NCBI GenBank assembly: GCA_945929965.1
Contig: CAMEOT010000029.1
Location: forward strand, 1-32,462
Reading direction: 5' to 3'
DNA length: 32,462 nt
Source: an uncultured Lachnospiraceae bacterium
GTDB lineage: Bacteria; Bacillota; Clostridia; Lachnospirales; Lachnospiraceae
A program made the position numbers and the translations under genes. How positions within the stretch are numbered: the first letter of the stretch is position 1; every line of letters starts with the position of its first letter. Of the stretch, positions 1 to 8,127 are shown piece by piece. Under the pieces are notes generated by a model. It searched no databases, was not told where the DNA came from, and saw nothing but the letters and a program-made list of their open reading frames with translations.

Positions 1-55
1 CGGTGCTCGGTGCAGGACTGGTACTCTCGCTGGGCTCGGTGCTCGGTGCAGGACT
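1..55 (-). repeat. 36-bp in-frame tandem repeat in the Pro/Ser/Thr linker
   Basis: The bases at 1-19 recur at 37-55, a period of 36 bp or 12 codons. The unit encodes roughly SPAPSTEPSEST, a stalk-like linker common before wall anchors and a typical O-glycosylation substrate. The window edge cuts the array, so the copy number is unknown. Confidence 0.8.
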
Positions 56-1012
56 AGGTGTTACCTCTGGTTCCGGTGTAGGTCTGTCCTTCCAGGGATT
101 TGCTCTATGAACTTCACCATTCTGTACAAAAACATTACAGATTATACCACCAATAACATCATTTACATTCGAAACTGTAGCATTCGGTGCAAGCACATAA
201 CCATATATTTGATTGGTAATCTTTACTGTTGTTGCATCGCCGAAATTCCAAATAATATTTGCAGCCCAATCTGCATATTTGTCTTCTACATCATATAAAC
301 CCCAGCTAGGGTCAATATTTATATTCGGTGTTTCTACACTGCCATTTCCCGTAACATTAACAATTACCTTTTTTCCCGCATCTGCTGTTTTGATAATCGT
401 TGCAATGTTATTTGCTATCTCTGAATCAGGAATATTTAATACCAATGTATTCTCGTCATTTGTTCTGCTATATAAGGATGCAGTTTCTTCTTTCATGCTC
501 TCAATTTTTGCTGCAATCGTTCCCTTGATATCCGTATCTGTTATCTCAAAACCAGTTTTCGACAAATACGGTTCTGTCTTCTTTTCATAAACTTTTTTAC
601 CATTTTCATCATATTTAAAATGATAAAGCTGTCCCTGTATCTCTTCGATACTGTTTCTTGTTCCGTCACTGTTCATCCGGGCAAGTGCAACCATACTGGT
701 ACGATAACCTGTCACAAATCCACTATCGGTGGTAAAGTCGCCAATATAGCTTTTCCCGCCATATATAGGATTCACTGTTCCATCCATTGTTCCCACTGCA
801 ATATTACTTTCAATGTGTGTAGGATTCTTATATTCATTCGCGTATAAAATAAATGCATATGGATTATCTAAAACTGCTGTTTCAAATGTGTCCACAGTAT
901 TAGCAGCTGCTTGCGCAGTAATCCCCTCATTCCCTGCGACAGAACCCACTAGCAGCGCTGCCACCAGAACCTTTACGATTTTCTCTTTTACATACTTGCT
1001 AAGTCTGCTCAT
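1..1012 (-). CDS. Secreted choice-of-anchor A family surface protein (C-terminus beyond window edge)
   Basis: An open minus-strand frame runs from ATG at 1012 to the window edge without a stop (337 codons seen). The start has a good ribosome site, AGGGAG seven bases upstream. Residues 1-36 form a signal peptide: basic start, hydrophobic VLVAALLVGSVAG, then an AQAAA cleavage region. Residues about 42-315 resemble the choice-of-anchor A (collagen-binding-like) domain, including the late segment YVLAPNATVSNVNDVIGGI. A Pro/Ser/Thr/Glu-rich linker with a 12-residue repeat follows and is cut by the edge. A wall-sorting signal would be expected further on but cannot be seen. The sortase gene lies directly upstream on the same strand, so this protein is its likely substrate (inference). 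The 186-bp leader holds a small hairpin (TGTGTT/AACACA, 1040-1057) and a weak catabolite-response-like sequence at 1059-1072. Confidence 0.75.
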   Translation of the reverse strand, partial: MSRLSKYVKEKIVKVLVAALLVGSVAGNEGITAQAAANTVDTFETAVLDNPYAFILYANEYKNPTHIESNIAVGTMDGTVNPIYGGKSYIGDFTTDSGFVTGYRTSMVALARMNSDGTRNSIEEIQGQLYHFKYDENGKKVYEKKTEPYLSKTGFEITDTDIKGTIAAKIESMKEETASLYSRTNDENTLVLNIPDSEIANNIATIIKTADAGKKVIVNVTGNGSVETPNINIDPSWGLYDVEDKYADWAANIIWNFGDATTVKITNQIYGYVLAPNATVSNVNDVIGGIICNVFVQNGEVHRANPWKDRPTPEPEVTPSPAPSTEPSESTSPAPST

Positions 1013-1198
1013 CTGATTTCTCCCTTATATGAAACCCCATGTGTTACTCCCAACACACTTAAACGTTTTCGTTCCTCTTTACATCTATTAAGACTATGGG
1101 TCTCATAAAAAAGGTTCAGATTTTTTATTAAATTTGTGATTTATTGCTTATTTTTGTTCTCTGGTTGTCTTTTTGAAGGCTCACAAGGGTACTCAGTC

Positions 1199-1966
1199 TT
1201 AATTACTGACCGTTTCCGTTAATACTCCATGTAGCAGGGCACGCTTCTTGGTACCGACGGAACCATAGCAGGTGGAGAGCGACACAATGTTCCCCCTATC
1301 GCTTAAGTCCGCATCCGAGGCATACAGGGAATGTTCCGTCGCCCACTGCACGTAATCGTCATAGGAAGCATCCGAGGTAAAGGTTGCGAAGCGGTCGCTG
1401 GTGCTTCTGGTCTCGTAATAAGCAAAGATTTCATAAATATAGACCTTATCTTCCGTATAGATATAGAAATACGGATTCTCCTCGCAGCTTGCGGTCCCCT
1501 TCAACAGATTTTTAAAACTACCGAACATGCTCTCATCCCGCATATTATGTCCGAAGACGAAGGTGTTCCGGTCCGACCAATCCGCCGAAGCCTCACAATC
1601 CATGAAAATGCATCCGGCATTTACACTTTCTCCCTCAAAAGAGTGCTTCAGATAATAATTGTTGTCCTCGCCCTGTACCACCGGATAGCTGATGTCAAGT
1701 GCCGGAAAATAAAGCCAGCCTCTGAAATCGGGGTTGGTCTTCTTGAGATTTGCAAAATCAATCTGCAGATCGGGGTAGTTTTTCACCTGTACTTCTTCTG
1801 TCTCCTCCACCCGGGGTTCTTCCACCACTACCTCCTGTCTTATGGCATCATATTCGCTTTTTGCCTTTTGCTCCGACAGATAGGAATACAGACTCATTCC
1901 TCCTGTGATCAGGACTACTGCCGCCAGTATTGCCGTGATGGCATTTTCCACTTTCTTATTCTTCAT
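1199..1966 (-). CDS. srtB: Class B sortase
   Basis: A 255-residue membrane-anchored transpeptidase that would join a sorting-signal protein to peptidoglycan. One N-terminal membrane segment (about residues 9-29) precedes an acidic stalk and the sortase barrel. The catalytic triad is visible: His140 in FVFGHNM, Cys233 in LSLSTC context (VSLSTCYGS), and Arg242 in KKRALLHG. The phrase NPDFRGWLYFPALDISYPVVQG near residue 80 is typical of class B enzymes. The start at 1966 follows AAAGGGGACA. The anchor A protein gene follows 186 bp downstream on the same strand, suggesting a dedicated sortase-substrate pair. Class is called from motif wording; class D is less likely. Its true sorting motif cannot be read because the substrate C-terminus lies outside the window. 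Confidence 0.88.
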   Translation of the reverse strand: MKNKKVENAITAILAAVVLITGGMSLYSYLSEQKAKSEYDAIRQEVVVEEPRVEETEEVQVKNYPDLQIDFANLKKTNPDFRGWLYFPALDISYPVVQGEDNNYYLKHSFEGESVNAGCIFMDCEASADWSDRNTFVFGHNMRDESMFGSFKNLLKGTASCEENPYFYIYTEDKVYIYEIFAYYETRSTSDRFATFTSDASYDDYVQWATEHSLYASDADLSDRGNIVSLSTCYGSVGTKKRALLHGVLTETVSN

Positions 1967-2107
1967 GCTTGTCCCCTTTTTGCGTTTTTTGCATCTGTCT
2001 GAATTTACTAATGATTATAACTTATTTTTAAGTATTCGTCTTTACGAAAGACTCACTTTTTGATATTTTTAAGTTATCATTATAAAACTATGGGGGGATT
2101 ATATCTT
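1967..2107. promoter_or_regulatory. Divergent control region between sortase and glycosyltransferase operons
   Basis: This AT-rich 141-bp gap must hold both divergent promoters. A TATAAT-like box faces the sortase (about 2015-2020). A TATAAA faces the glycosyltransferases (about 2081-2086); its -35 is poor at 17-bp spacing. The decamer ATTTTTAAGT occurs twice in direct orientation, at 2024-2033 and 2065-2074, 41 bp apart. Between them is a perfect dyad GTCTTT-ACG-AAAGAC (2038-2052). This looks like a regulator-binding region, but no regulator can be named. Confidence 0.45.
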
Positions 2108-5100
2108 ATGATACATTGTTTTGCTATCCTTTCACTGCTTCTGTGCGGTGTCTGCTATACCGGCTTCCAAAAAGGGGAATACAAATGTAAATTCCAAAAC
2201 ATTACCCGGTTCGTCTGGATCATTTTCGGGGCTGCCCTGCTGCTTCGTCTGATCCTTGCTTATACCACCCACGGTTTCGGCAATGATATTGCCTGTTTTG
2301 CTGCGTGGGCTGACCGGATCTTCACCGTAGGTCCCGGAGCATTCTATTCCGCGGAGACTTTTACCGATTATCCGCCGGGATTCATGTATGTCCTGTATCT
2401 CATCGGGGCGCTGCGTTCCCTGCTTGGGATCCCTTATTATTCCAGCCTGCATATCATGCTGTTAAAGCTGCCTGCTATTCTGTGCGACATGGTCTGCGGC
2501 TATCTGCTCTACAAAGAGGCGACAAAAAGACTGCATTTTTCCGAAATACAATCTGCATGTGTAGCTTGTGCTTACCTATTCCAGCCGGCAATCATCCTGA
2601 ATTCTTCCTGCTGGGGGCAGGTGGATTCCGTTCACACCCTGGTGGTGATCCTGATGTGCCTGTTTCTTATGGACGGCAAAATGCTTCCGGCTTATGCGAT
2701 CTACGGTATTGGAGTTCTGTTAAAGCCGCAGACACTGATCTTCACTCCCGTCCTTCTGGTCGGCATTTTGGATCATGTATTTTTGCAGGATTTTTCCTGG
2801 AGGAAATTCTTTTATAATCTGTGCGGCGGTCTGGCTGTGATCTGCGGCATGCTTCTGTTGTGCGTTCCCTTCGGTCTGGATGCCGCCACCTCGCAGTATA
2901 CTTCCACGCTGGGTTCCTATGAATATGCGGCGGTTAATGCCTATAATTTCTGGGGGCTGTTAGGCATGAACTGGGTGGACCAGAACACGATCTTTCTGTT
3001 CCTTCCCTGCCGTACCTGGGGATCCATTGCCATTGTGCTGATCGTTCTTTTTACTTTTCTGATTGCCTTGCGTTGTCGAAAAGAACCTTCACGCTATTTT
3101 TGCCTCGGTGCTTTTATCATTCTGACTATGTTCCTGTTTTCTGTCAGAATGCACGAACGCTATATGTATCCGGGACTTGCACTGCTGCTGTTCTGCTGTC
3201 TGTATAAACCCGCCGGCTCCCTGTGGAAATGTTATGCCGGTTTCGCCGCGCTGCATTTCTACAACACTGCCAACGTGCTGTACCATTACAATCCGCAGAA
3301 CTATGACCGCAAGGCTCCCATAATTCTGCTGGTATCCGCAGGCATGTTATATTGTCTGTATGATTTCTACAAAATCATCTGGAAATATTATATTCATGGG
3401 GAAATGGTGACTGTTGCCGCCACAACCGCGGGTGACCTCGGCTCCCACTTCCGGGAACATTTTCTCTCCCCCTTAGCGCCCACACCTTCTAAGGAGCAGG
3501 TGCGCTTCACGAAAGCAGACCTGTGTCTGTTGCTGGCGATCTGTGCTCTCTACAGCTTTTTTGCGTTCTATGACCTGGGCGATCGCAAGGCTCCCGAGAC
3601 AACCTACGACATGACACAGAATCAGGTCATCGAACTGGATTTTCCGGAAAATACAGTTCCCGTCACCCTGGCAAGTTACATCGCGCCCTGGCATCAGCGG
3701 CATTTTACGGCTGAAGTCCGTAGCTCAAAGGCGGAGGACTGGACGTACCTGGGCGAGATCATTCTGAACAATGTCTTCACCTGGCAGGATGTGTCCCTGG
3801 AAGATCTGACGCAGACAGCAGGCGTCACAGACGCCCGCTGCCTGCGTCTTACACTGACCGATACGGATGCGTCTCTGATCGAGCTGGTCTTCACCGATGC
3901 GGACGGTGAAATCCTACGCCCTGTGAATGCCTCTGCTTACGAGACTTTGTTCGATGAGAGCGATTGCTACCCGGAACGCTATTCTTTCCGTAACAGCATG
4001 TATTTCGATGAGATCTATCATGCCCGTACGGCTTATGAATTCCTCCACGGGCTGCCCACTTATGAAAATACGCATCCGCCTCTGGGCAAAATTCTGATCT
4101 CTGTGGGTATCGCTATTTTCGGGATGAATCCCTTCGGCTGGCGGATCATGGGTACTTTATTTGGCATCGCCATGCTACCGTTCCTCTATCTGTTGGGGAA
4201 GAAAATGACTGGTAATACTCCCGCAGCGGCTCTCGCCTGCTTCCTGTTTGCCTTTGATTTTATGCATTTTACACAGACGAGAATTGCAACGATCGATGTC
4301 TATATCACATTCTTCGTGATTGCCATGTATTATTTTATGTATAGCTATTGCAGCATGAGTTTCTATGACACGCCACTACATAAGACCTTCATTCCATTAG
4401 GATTATGTGGTGTCTGCATGGGGCTTGGCATTGCCAGCAAATGGACCGGTGTCTATGCCGGATGTGGTCTGGCACTGCTGTTTTTCGCGCACTTGCTGCG
4501 GCGCTACCGGGAATACCTTTACGCCAAAGCACATCCCGGCAAAAGCACAAACGGTATCGATCATAAATACATAGTGAAGAATTTCCCTAACTATACGATC
4601 AAGACCATTGATTTCTGTCTGACCTTTTTCGTATTGATCCCGGTAGTGATCTACCTGCTGTCCTACCTGCCTTTTGTGGACAATTCTCATCCGGGATTGT
4701 TTGACCGTATGCTGGCAAACCAGACTTCCATGTTCAACTACCACAGTGGTCTGGAGGCGACACATCCCTACTCTTCCTCCTGGTATGAGTGGCCCACCAT
4801 AGTCCGTCCGATCTGGTACTATTCCGGATATCTGACCGATGCAGTCAAAGAGGGGATCAGTGCTTTCGGCAATCCTATTGTATGGTGGATCGGTATTCCG
4901 GCATTTATTTACATCCTGTACCTGTTAATTCGCAATAATGCGTTTCTTTGTTCTCTGGCAGAACACACAAAAACAGAGAGCTCCACAAATACTGCGATTA
5001 CCCTGTCCCGCAGAGAATATGCAGCAGCTGCTTTTCTGGCAGTCGGCTACCTGGCGCAGTACCTGCCCTGGTTCTTCGTCACCAGGATCACTTTCATCTA

Positions 5101-5332
5101 CCACTATTTCCCCAGTGTTCCTTTTGTAGTGCTGATGATCGTATACAGTCTGATGCAGTGGAAGAAGCATATGTCTGACCGCACCTTCGTCATCGTCTGC
5201 TGCGCTTATGCCGCGGTGGCGTTTGCCCTGTTCCTGCTGTTCTATCCGGTATTGTCCGGGCAGCCGGTGGATGTGGATTTTGTAATAAAATACTTACGTT
5301 GGAGACCGACCTGGGTATTAATCTCTGGTTAA
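2108..5332 (+). CDS. Double GT-C membrane glycosyltransferase ending in a PMT-type (GT39) O-mannosyltransferase domain
   Basis: The start is placed at 2108 because GGGGGGA (2092-2098) lies just upstream; an earlier in-frame ATG at 2060 lacks a ribosome site. The 1074-residue product is mostly membrane helices in two halves. The first (about 1-440) has GT-C features: an acidic first loop (GFGNDIACFAAWADR), DYPPGFMY and a late RMHERYMYP. The second (about 465-1074) is PMT-like: SMYFDEIYHARTAYEF with the catalytic-type Asp634-Glu635, and NTHPPLGKILI with His656. Between its first helix and this motif lies a soluble, beta-rich discoidin-like loop (about 505-615). PMT enzymes move mannose from a polyprenyl-phosphate carrier onto Ser/Thr outside the membrane. 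Substrate and sugar are inferred. The gene is the first of a two-gene operon, 14 bp before the next gene. Its fused architecture is roughly twice the usual length. Confidence 0.8.
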   Translation: MIHCFAILSLLLCGVCYTGFQKGEYKCKFQNITRFVWIIFGAALLLRLILAYTTHGFGNDIACFAAWADRIFTVGPGAFYSAETFTDYPPGFMYVLYLIGALRSLLGIPYYSSLHIMLLKLPAILCDMVCGYLLYKEATKRLHFSEIQSACVACAYLFQPAIILNSSCWGQVDSVHTLVVILMCLFLMDGKMLPAYAIYGIGVLLKPQTLIFTPVLLVGILDHVFLQDFSWRKFFYNLCGGLAVICGMLLLCVPFGLDAATSQYTSTLGSYEYAAVNAYNFWGLLGMNWVDQNTIFLFLPCRTWGSIAIVLIVLFTFLIALRCRKEPSRYFCLGAFIILTMFLFSVRMHERYMYPGLALLLFCCLYKPAGSLWKCYAGFAALHFYNTANVLYHYNPQNYDRKAPIILLVSAGMLYCLYDFYKIIWKYYIHGEMVTVAATTAGDLGSHFREHFLSPLAPTPSKEQVRFTKADLCLLLAICALYSFFAFYDLGDRKAPETTYDMTQNQVIELDFPENTVPVTLASYIAPWHQRHFTAEVRSSKAEDWTYLGEIILNNVFTWQDVSLEDLTQTAGVTDARCLRLTLTDTDASLIELVFTDADGEILRPVNASAYETLFDESDCYPERYSFRNSMYFDEIYHARTAYEFLHGLPTYENTHPPLGKILISVGIAIFGMNPFGWRIMGTLFGIAMLPFLYLLGKKMTGNTPAAALACFLFAFDFMHFTQTRIATIDVYITFFVIAMYYFMYSYCSMSFYDTPLHKTFIPLGLCGVCMGLGIASKWTGVYAGCGLALLFFAHLLRRYREYLYAKAHPGKSTNGIDHKYIVKNFPNYTIKTIDFCLTFFVLIPVVIYLLSYLPFVDNSHPGLFDRMLANQTSMFNYHSGLEATHPYSSSWYEWPTIVRPIWYYSGYLTDAVKEGISAFGNPIVWWIGIPAFIYILYLLIRNNAFLCSLAEHTKTESSTNTAITLSRREYAAAAFLAVGYLAQYLPWFFVTRITFIYHYFPSVPFVVLMIVYSLMQWKKHMSDRTFVIVCCAYAAVAFALFLLFYPVLSGQPVDVDFVIKYLRWRPTWVLISG

Positions 5333-5346
5333 GAGGGAGATATCAC

Positions 5347-8022
5347 ATGAATAGGATAAAATTTAATTTATTTCAACTTGCCGCTATGATTGGAAGCATC
5401 CTTTTTCTGTTTTTAACCGGAAGTCTACTGCTCCATAATCCTTCTTTTTCTACTTGGGGCAGTGCTCTTGTTTTCCTGTGTTTCCTGCTTTACTTTCTTC
5501 ACAGGACTCATGGAAAAGAAGCTTTCTGCGACAAAATATATCCGTATTGCCTGATCGGATTTGTCATACTGTTTGGAATCTTTCAGTTTTCCCGGATCGA
5601 AGAATTACGTTTCCAACCCAGCTTTGATCTGGATGCCATCTATGGCGGTGCCATTCAATGGCTGGAAACCGGAAGTTTTCCGAATTACTATGACTATTTT
5701 GACTGGTTTCCCAATAACCTGGGCGGTCTTATGTTTCTCTATGTGCTATTTCGAATTGGCACCGTATTTACCGGAGATTACTTTCTGATTGCGGCATATG
5801 GCAACGGACTTTTACTGCTTCTGACACTTGTTATTGCCAGCCTCACGACACGTAAATTATTCGGAAGCCGCCACGGTTTGTTGACTTTACTGGTCAGCAT
5901 ATGTTTTCTGCCGTTTTCCTTTATGGCTGACGCCTTTTATACAGACTCTCTGTCTCTGCTTTTTCCGATTTTCCTGTTTTATCTGTCTCTGTTTACGGAT
6001 GTTCCAGATTGGAAGAAAAAGATTGCCATATATCTACTGTCGGGACTTACTGCCACGATCGGCATTTTTATCAAACCTACTGTCTGCATCATGGTGATTG
6101 CTATTGTACTGTCTTTTCTTTTTCAGAAAAAATGGAAGAAAGCAGGCGGATATGTGCTGAGTGTCAGTCTGATCTATCTCGTGGTTTCGCTGATTTTTCA
6201 CAATTACATGTACTCCGTCCATCTGGACTCTGGTCTGGCTGCCATTAAGAATACGCCTTCCCTGCACTGGATCATGATGGGGCTTACCGGAAACGGAGGA
6301 TACAATCCAGCAGATTATGAATTCACACGTTCCTTCCAAAACCCTGCCTTGCGAAATCAGGCGCTTTGGAGCGAGATTGGAAACCGTATCTCCAAAAACG
6401 GTCTTACCGGTATGCTTGCCCTTTATGCAAGAAAGCTTCATCGCTGTTTCGGAGATGGCACTTTGGCACTTTCTGATTTTTTGGATGACAGTCCCGTTCA
6501 TTCTTCCTGGCTTCATTCTTTTATTTTATACAGTGGGGAAAAATATCATTCTTATCAGGCTGTCTGCAATATGGTTTTCTATGCATTGCTTGTGCTGCTG
6601 GTAATTGCTGCTATGAATTGTATTCGCAGGACCGCATCACCATCTTCTGTTACCTCTGACACCCTTGTATCGGATCCGATCACCGCTTTGCAGGCGCCTT
6701 TGTTGGCTATTATCGGCATCACCGTGTTCCTTATGCATTGGGAAACAAGTGCACGCTACATCACCAACTATGTTCCGGTCCTACTGATTGTTTCCGTTTA
6801 CGGAATAGAATGTTTACATGAAAGTATTGTTCTTTCCTCTGTAAAAAAACGGATTATCTCTTTTGTGGAACGTTACCCGGAAGAAATAAAAATCTTTTGT
6901 GCTGCTATTGGTTTTCGTATTATATTCTATCTGTTTTCCATAGTTGTTATGGCGGTCATGGGCAATTATTCCGGCGGAATCACTTTTTCGGATTTTCTGG
7001 AGGTATGGAAACGCTGGGATTCACAGCATTACCTTAATATTGCCGAGAATGGCTATGCGGGTGCCATAGAAAACGGAGAACATATTTTTTTGGTGTTTTA
7101 TCCGCTACTGCCGTGGCTTTTGCGCTGTCTTGGTTTTTTCTTCCACGACATGCGCTTCTGCGGAATTTTACTTTCAACCATATGCTATGGAATCGGCTGT
7201 ATCTTTTTATATAAAAATGCAAAAACAGAGTTTAATAAGCAAGCCGCACTGACCGCTACATTGGCCATCAGCGTCTTCCCCTTCGGATTCTTTTTCGGCT
7301 CCATTATGACAGAATCCCTGTTCTTCGCCATTGCTTCTGCCTTTCTTTACTATGTGAGGCAGCATAAATGGTCTATGGTTGCCATCCTCGGTTTTTTCGC
7401 CTGTCTGACAAAGGTACAGGCACTGCTTTTGGCATTTGCCGTGCTGGTGGAACTATTTTATTCTGAAGGTGGAGTTACCCTGCTCCGCGGCAAAAAATGG
7501 AGAGATTTCCTGCACAAGGTGCTTCTCCCCGGTTGTCAGGCTGCTGTCATGCTGTTTGGCTTTGTCGTATATCTTCTGATCAATTATCAGGTAGAGGGGG
7601 ATCCTTTCCGTTTCCTGTATTATCAGTCCAATCACTGGTACAACGGATTTGCTCCGATCTGGACAACGCTGCACTATATCATTCAAAACGTCATCACCGG
7701 CTGGTACACCTCCACCGGTATGTGCCTATGGGTACCGGAACTCGTGTTGTTTTTTGTCTATATTGCAGGTATCATTTATGGTTTCCGCAGGAAAATGCGT
7801 CCCATGTACCTCGCCTACCTGATTGCCTTTTTCCTGCTGACCTACTCCTCGAGCTGGCTGATCAGTGCCGGACGCTATACCCTGTCTGCCCTGCCGCTGT
7901 TTCTGCTTGAAGGTGATTGGCTGCAACGTCATGAAAAACTCAAATTCCCCATATTACTGCTTTCATCCATGCTTATGATGCTGTATTTTGTGGGATATTT
8001 CAGTTGGAAACAGATCATGTAA
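5347..8022 (+). CDS. Double GT-C membrane glycosyltransferase ending in a PIG-V-type mannosyltransferase domain
   Basis: The start at 5347 is preceded by AGAGGGAGA; the longer frame from 5299 overlaps the upstream gene and has no ribosome site. The product has 891 residues with many membrane helices in two halves. The N-terminal half (about 1-480) carries a GT-C-like first loop, FDLDAIYGGAIQWLETGSFP, followed by a PNNLGGLMFLY segment. The C-terminal half (about 510-891) has KRWDSQHYLNIAENGY, with Trp557-Asp558, the WDSxxY..IA..GY signature of PIG-V-like (GT76-type) mannosyltransferases. Such enzymes use a lipid-phosphate sugar donor on the outer membrane face. It is almost certainly co-transcribed with the preceding GT-C fusion. 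It could extend a sugar begun by that enzyme, or act on a wall glycan; the sequence does not decide. Confidence 0.78.
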   Translation: MNRIKFNLFQLAAMIGSILFLFLTGSLLLHNPSFSTWGSALVFLCFLLYFLHRTHGKEAFCDKIYPYCLIGFVILFGIFQFSRIEELRFQPSFDLDAIYGGAIQWLETGSFPNYYDYFDWFPNNLGGLMFLYVLFRIGTVFTGDYFLIAAYGNGLLLLLTLVIASLTTRKLFGSRHGLLTLLVSICFLPFSFMADAFYTDSLSLLFPIFLFYLSLFTDVPDWKKKIAIYLLSGLTATIGIFIKPTVCIMVIAIVLSFLFQKKWKKAGGYVLSVSLIYLVVSLIFHNYMYSVHLDSGLAAIKNTPSLHWIMMGLTGNGGYNPADYEFTRSFQNPALRNQALWSEIGNRISKNGLTGMLALYARKLHRCFGDGTLALSDFLDDSPVHSSWLHSFILYSGEKYHSYQAVCNMVFYALLVLLVIAAMNCIRRTASPSSVTSDTLVSDPITALQAPLLAIIGITVFLMHWETSARYITNYVPVLLIVSVYGIECLHESIVLSSVKKRIISFVERYPEEIKIFCAAIGFRIIFYLFSIVVMAVMGNYSGGITFSDFLEVWKRWDSQHYLNIAENGYAGAIENGEHIFLVFYPLLPWLLRCLGFFFHDMRFCGILLSTICYGIGCIFLYKNAKTEFNKQAALTATLAISVFPFGFFFGSIMTESLFFAIASAFLYYVRQHKWSMVAILGFFACLTKVQALLLAFAVLVELFYSEGGVTLLRGKKWRDFLHKVLLPGCQAAVMLFGFVVYLLINYQVEGDPFRFLYYQSNHWYNGFAPIWTTLHYIIQNVITGWYTSTGMCLWVPELVLFFVYIAGIIYGFRRKMRPMYLAYLIAFFLLTYSSSWLISAGRYTLSALPLFLLEGDWLQRHEKLKFPILLLSSMLMMLYFVGYFSWKQIM

Positions 8023-8057
8023 AACCCGACTCCCTCAGACACAGACAGCGCATATCC

Positions 8058-8106
8058 ATAAAAAAACAGTGCCCGGATCATATCTTTCATGATCCGGTCA
8101 CTGTTC
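8058..8106 (-). terminator. Rho-independent terminator of the marR-ABC exporter operon
   Basis: Read on the minus strand, the stem ACAGTGaCCGGATCAT pairs across a short loop with ATGATCCGGgCACTGT, with one mismatch, and runs into seven T residues. It lies just after the exporter stop codon. The opposite strand has no T tract, so it is mainly a minus-strand terminator. Confidence 0.9.
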
Positions 8107-8127
8107 TCTATAATCTTGGGAATATCC

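Noticed and set aside
1013..1198. Possible riboswitch in the long leader of the anchor A gene
   Set aside because: Only one six-pair hairpin and no recognisable riboswitch core were found.
1331..2002. Long plus-strand frame opposite the sortase gene
   Set aside because: It lies antisense to a sortase with complete catalytic motifs and has no ribosome site or recognisable domain.
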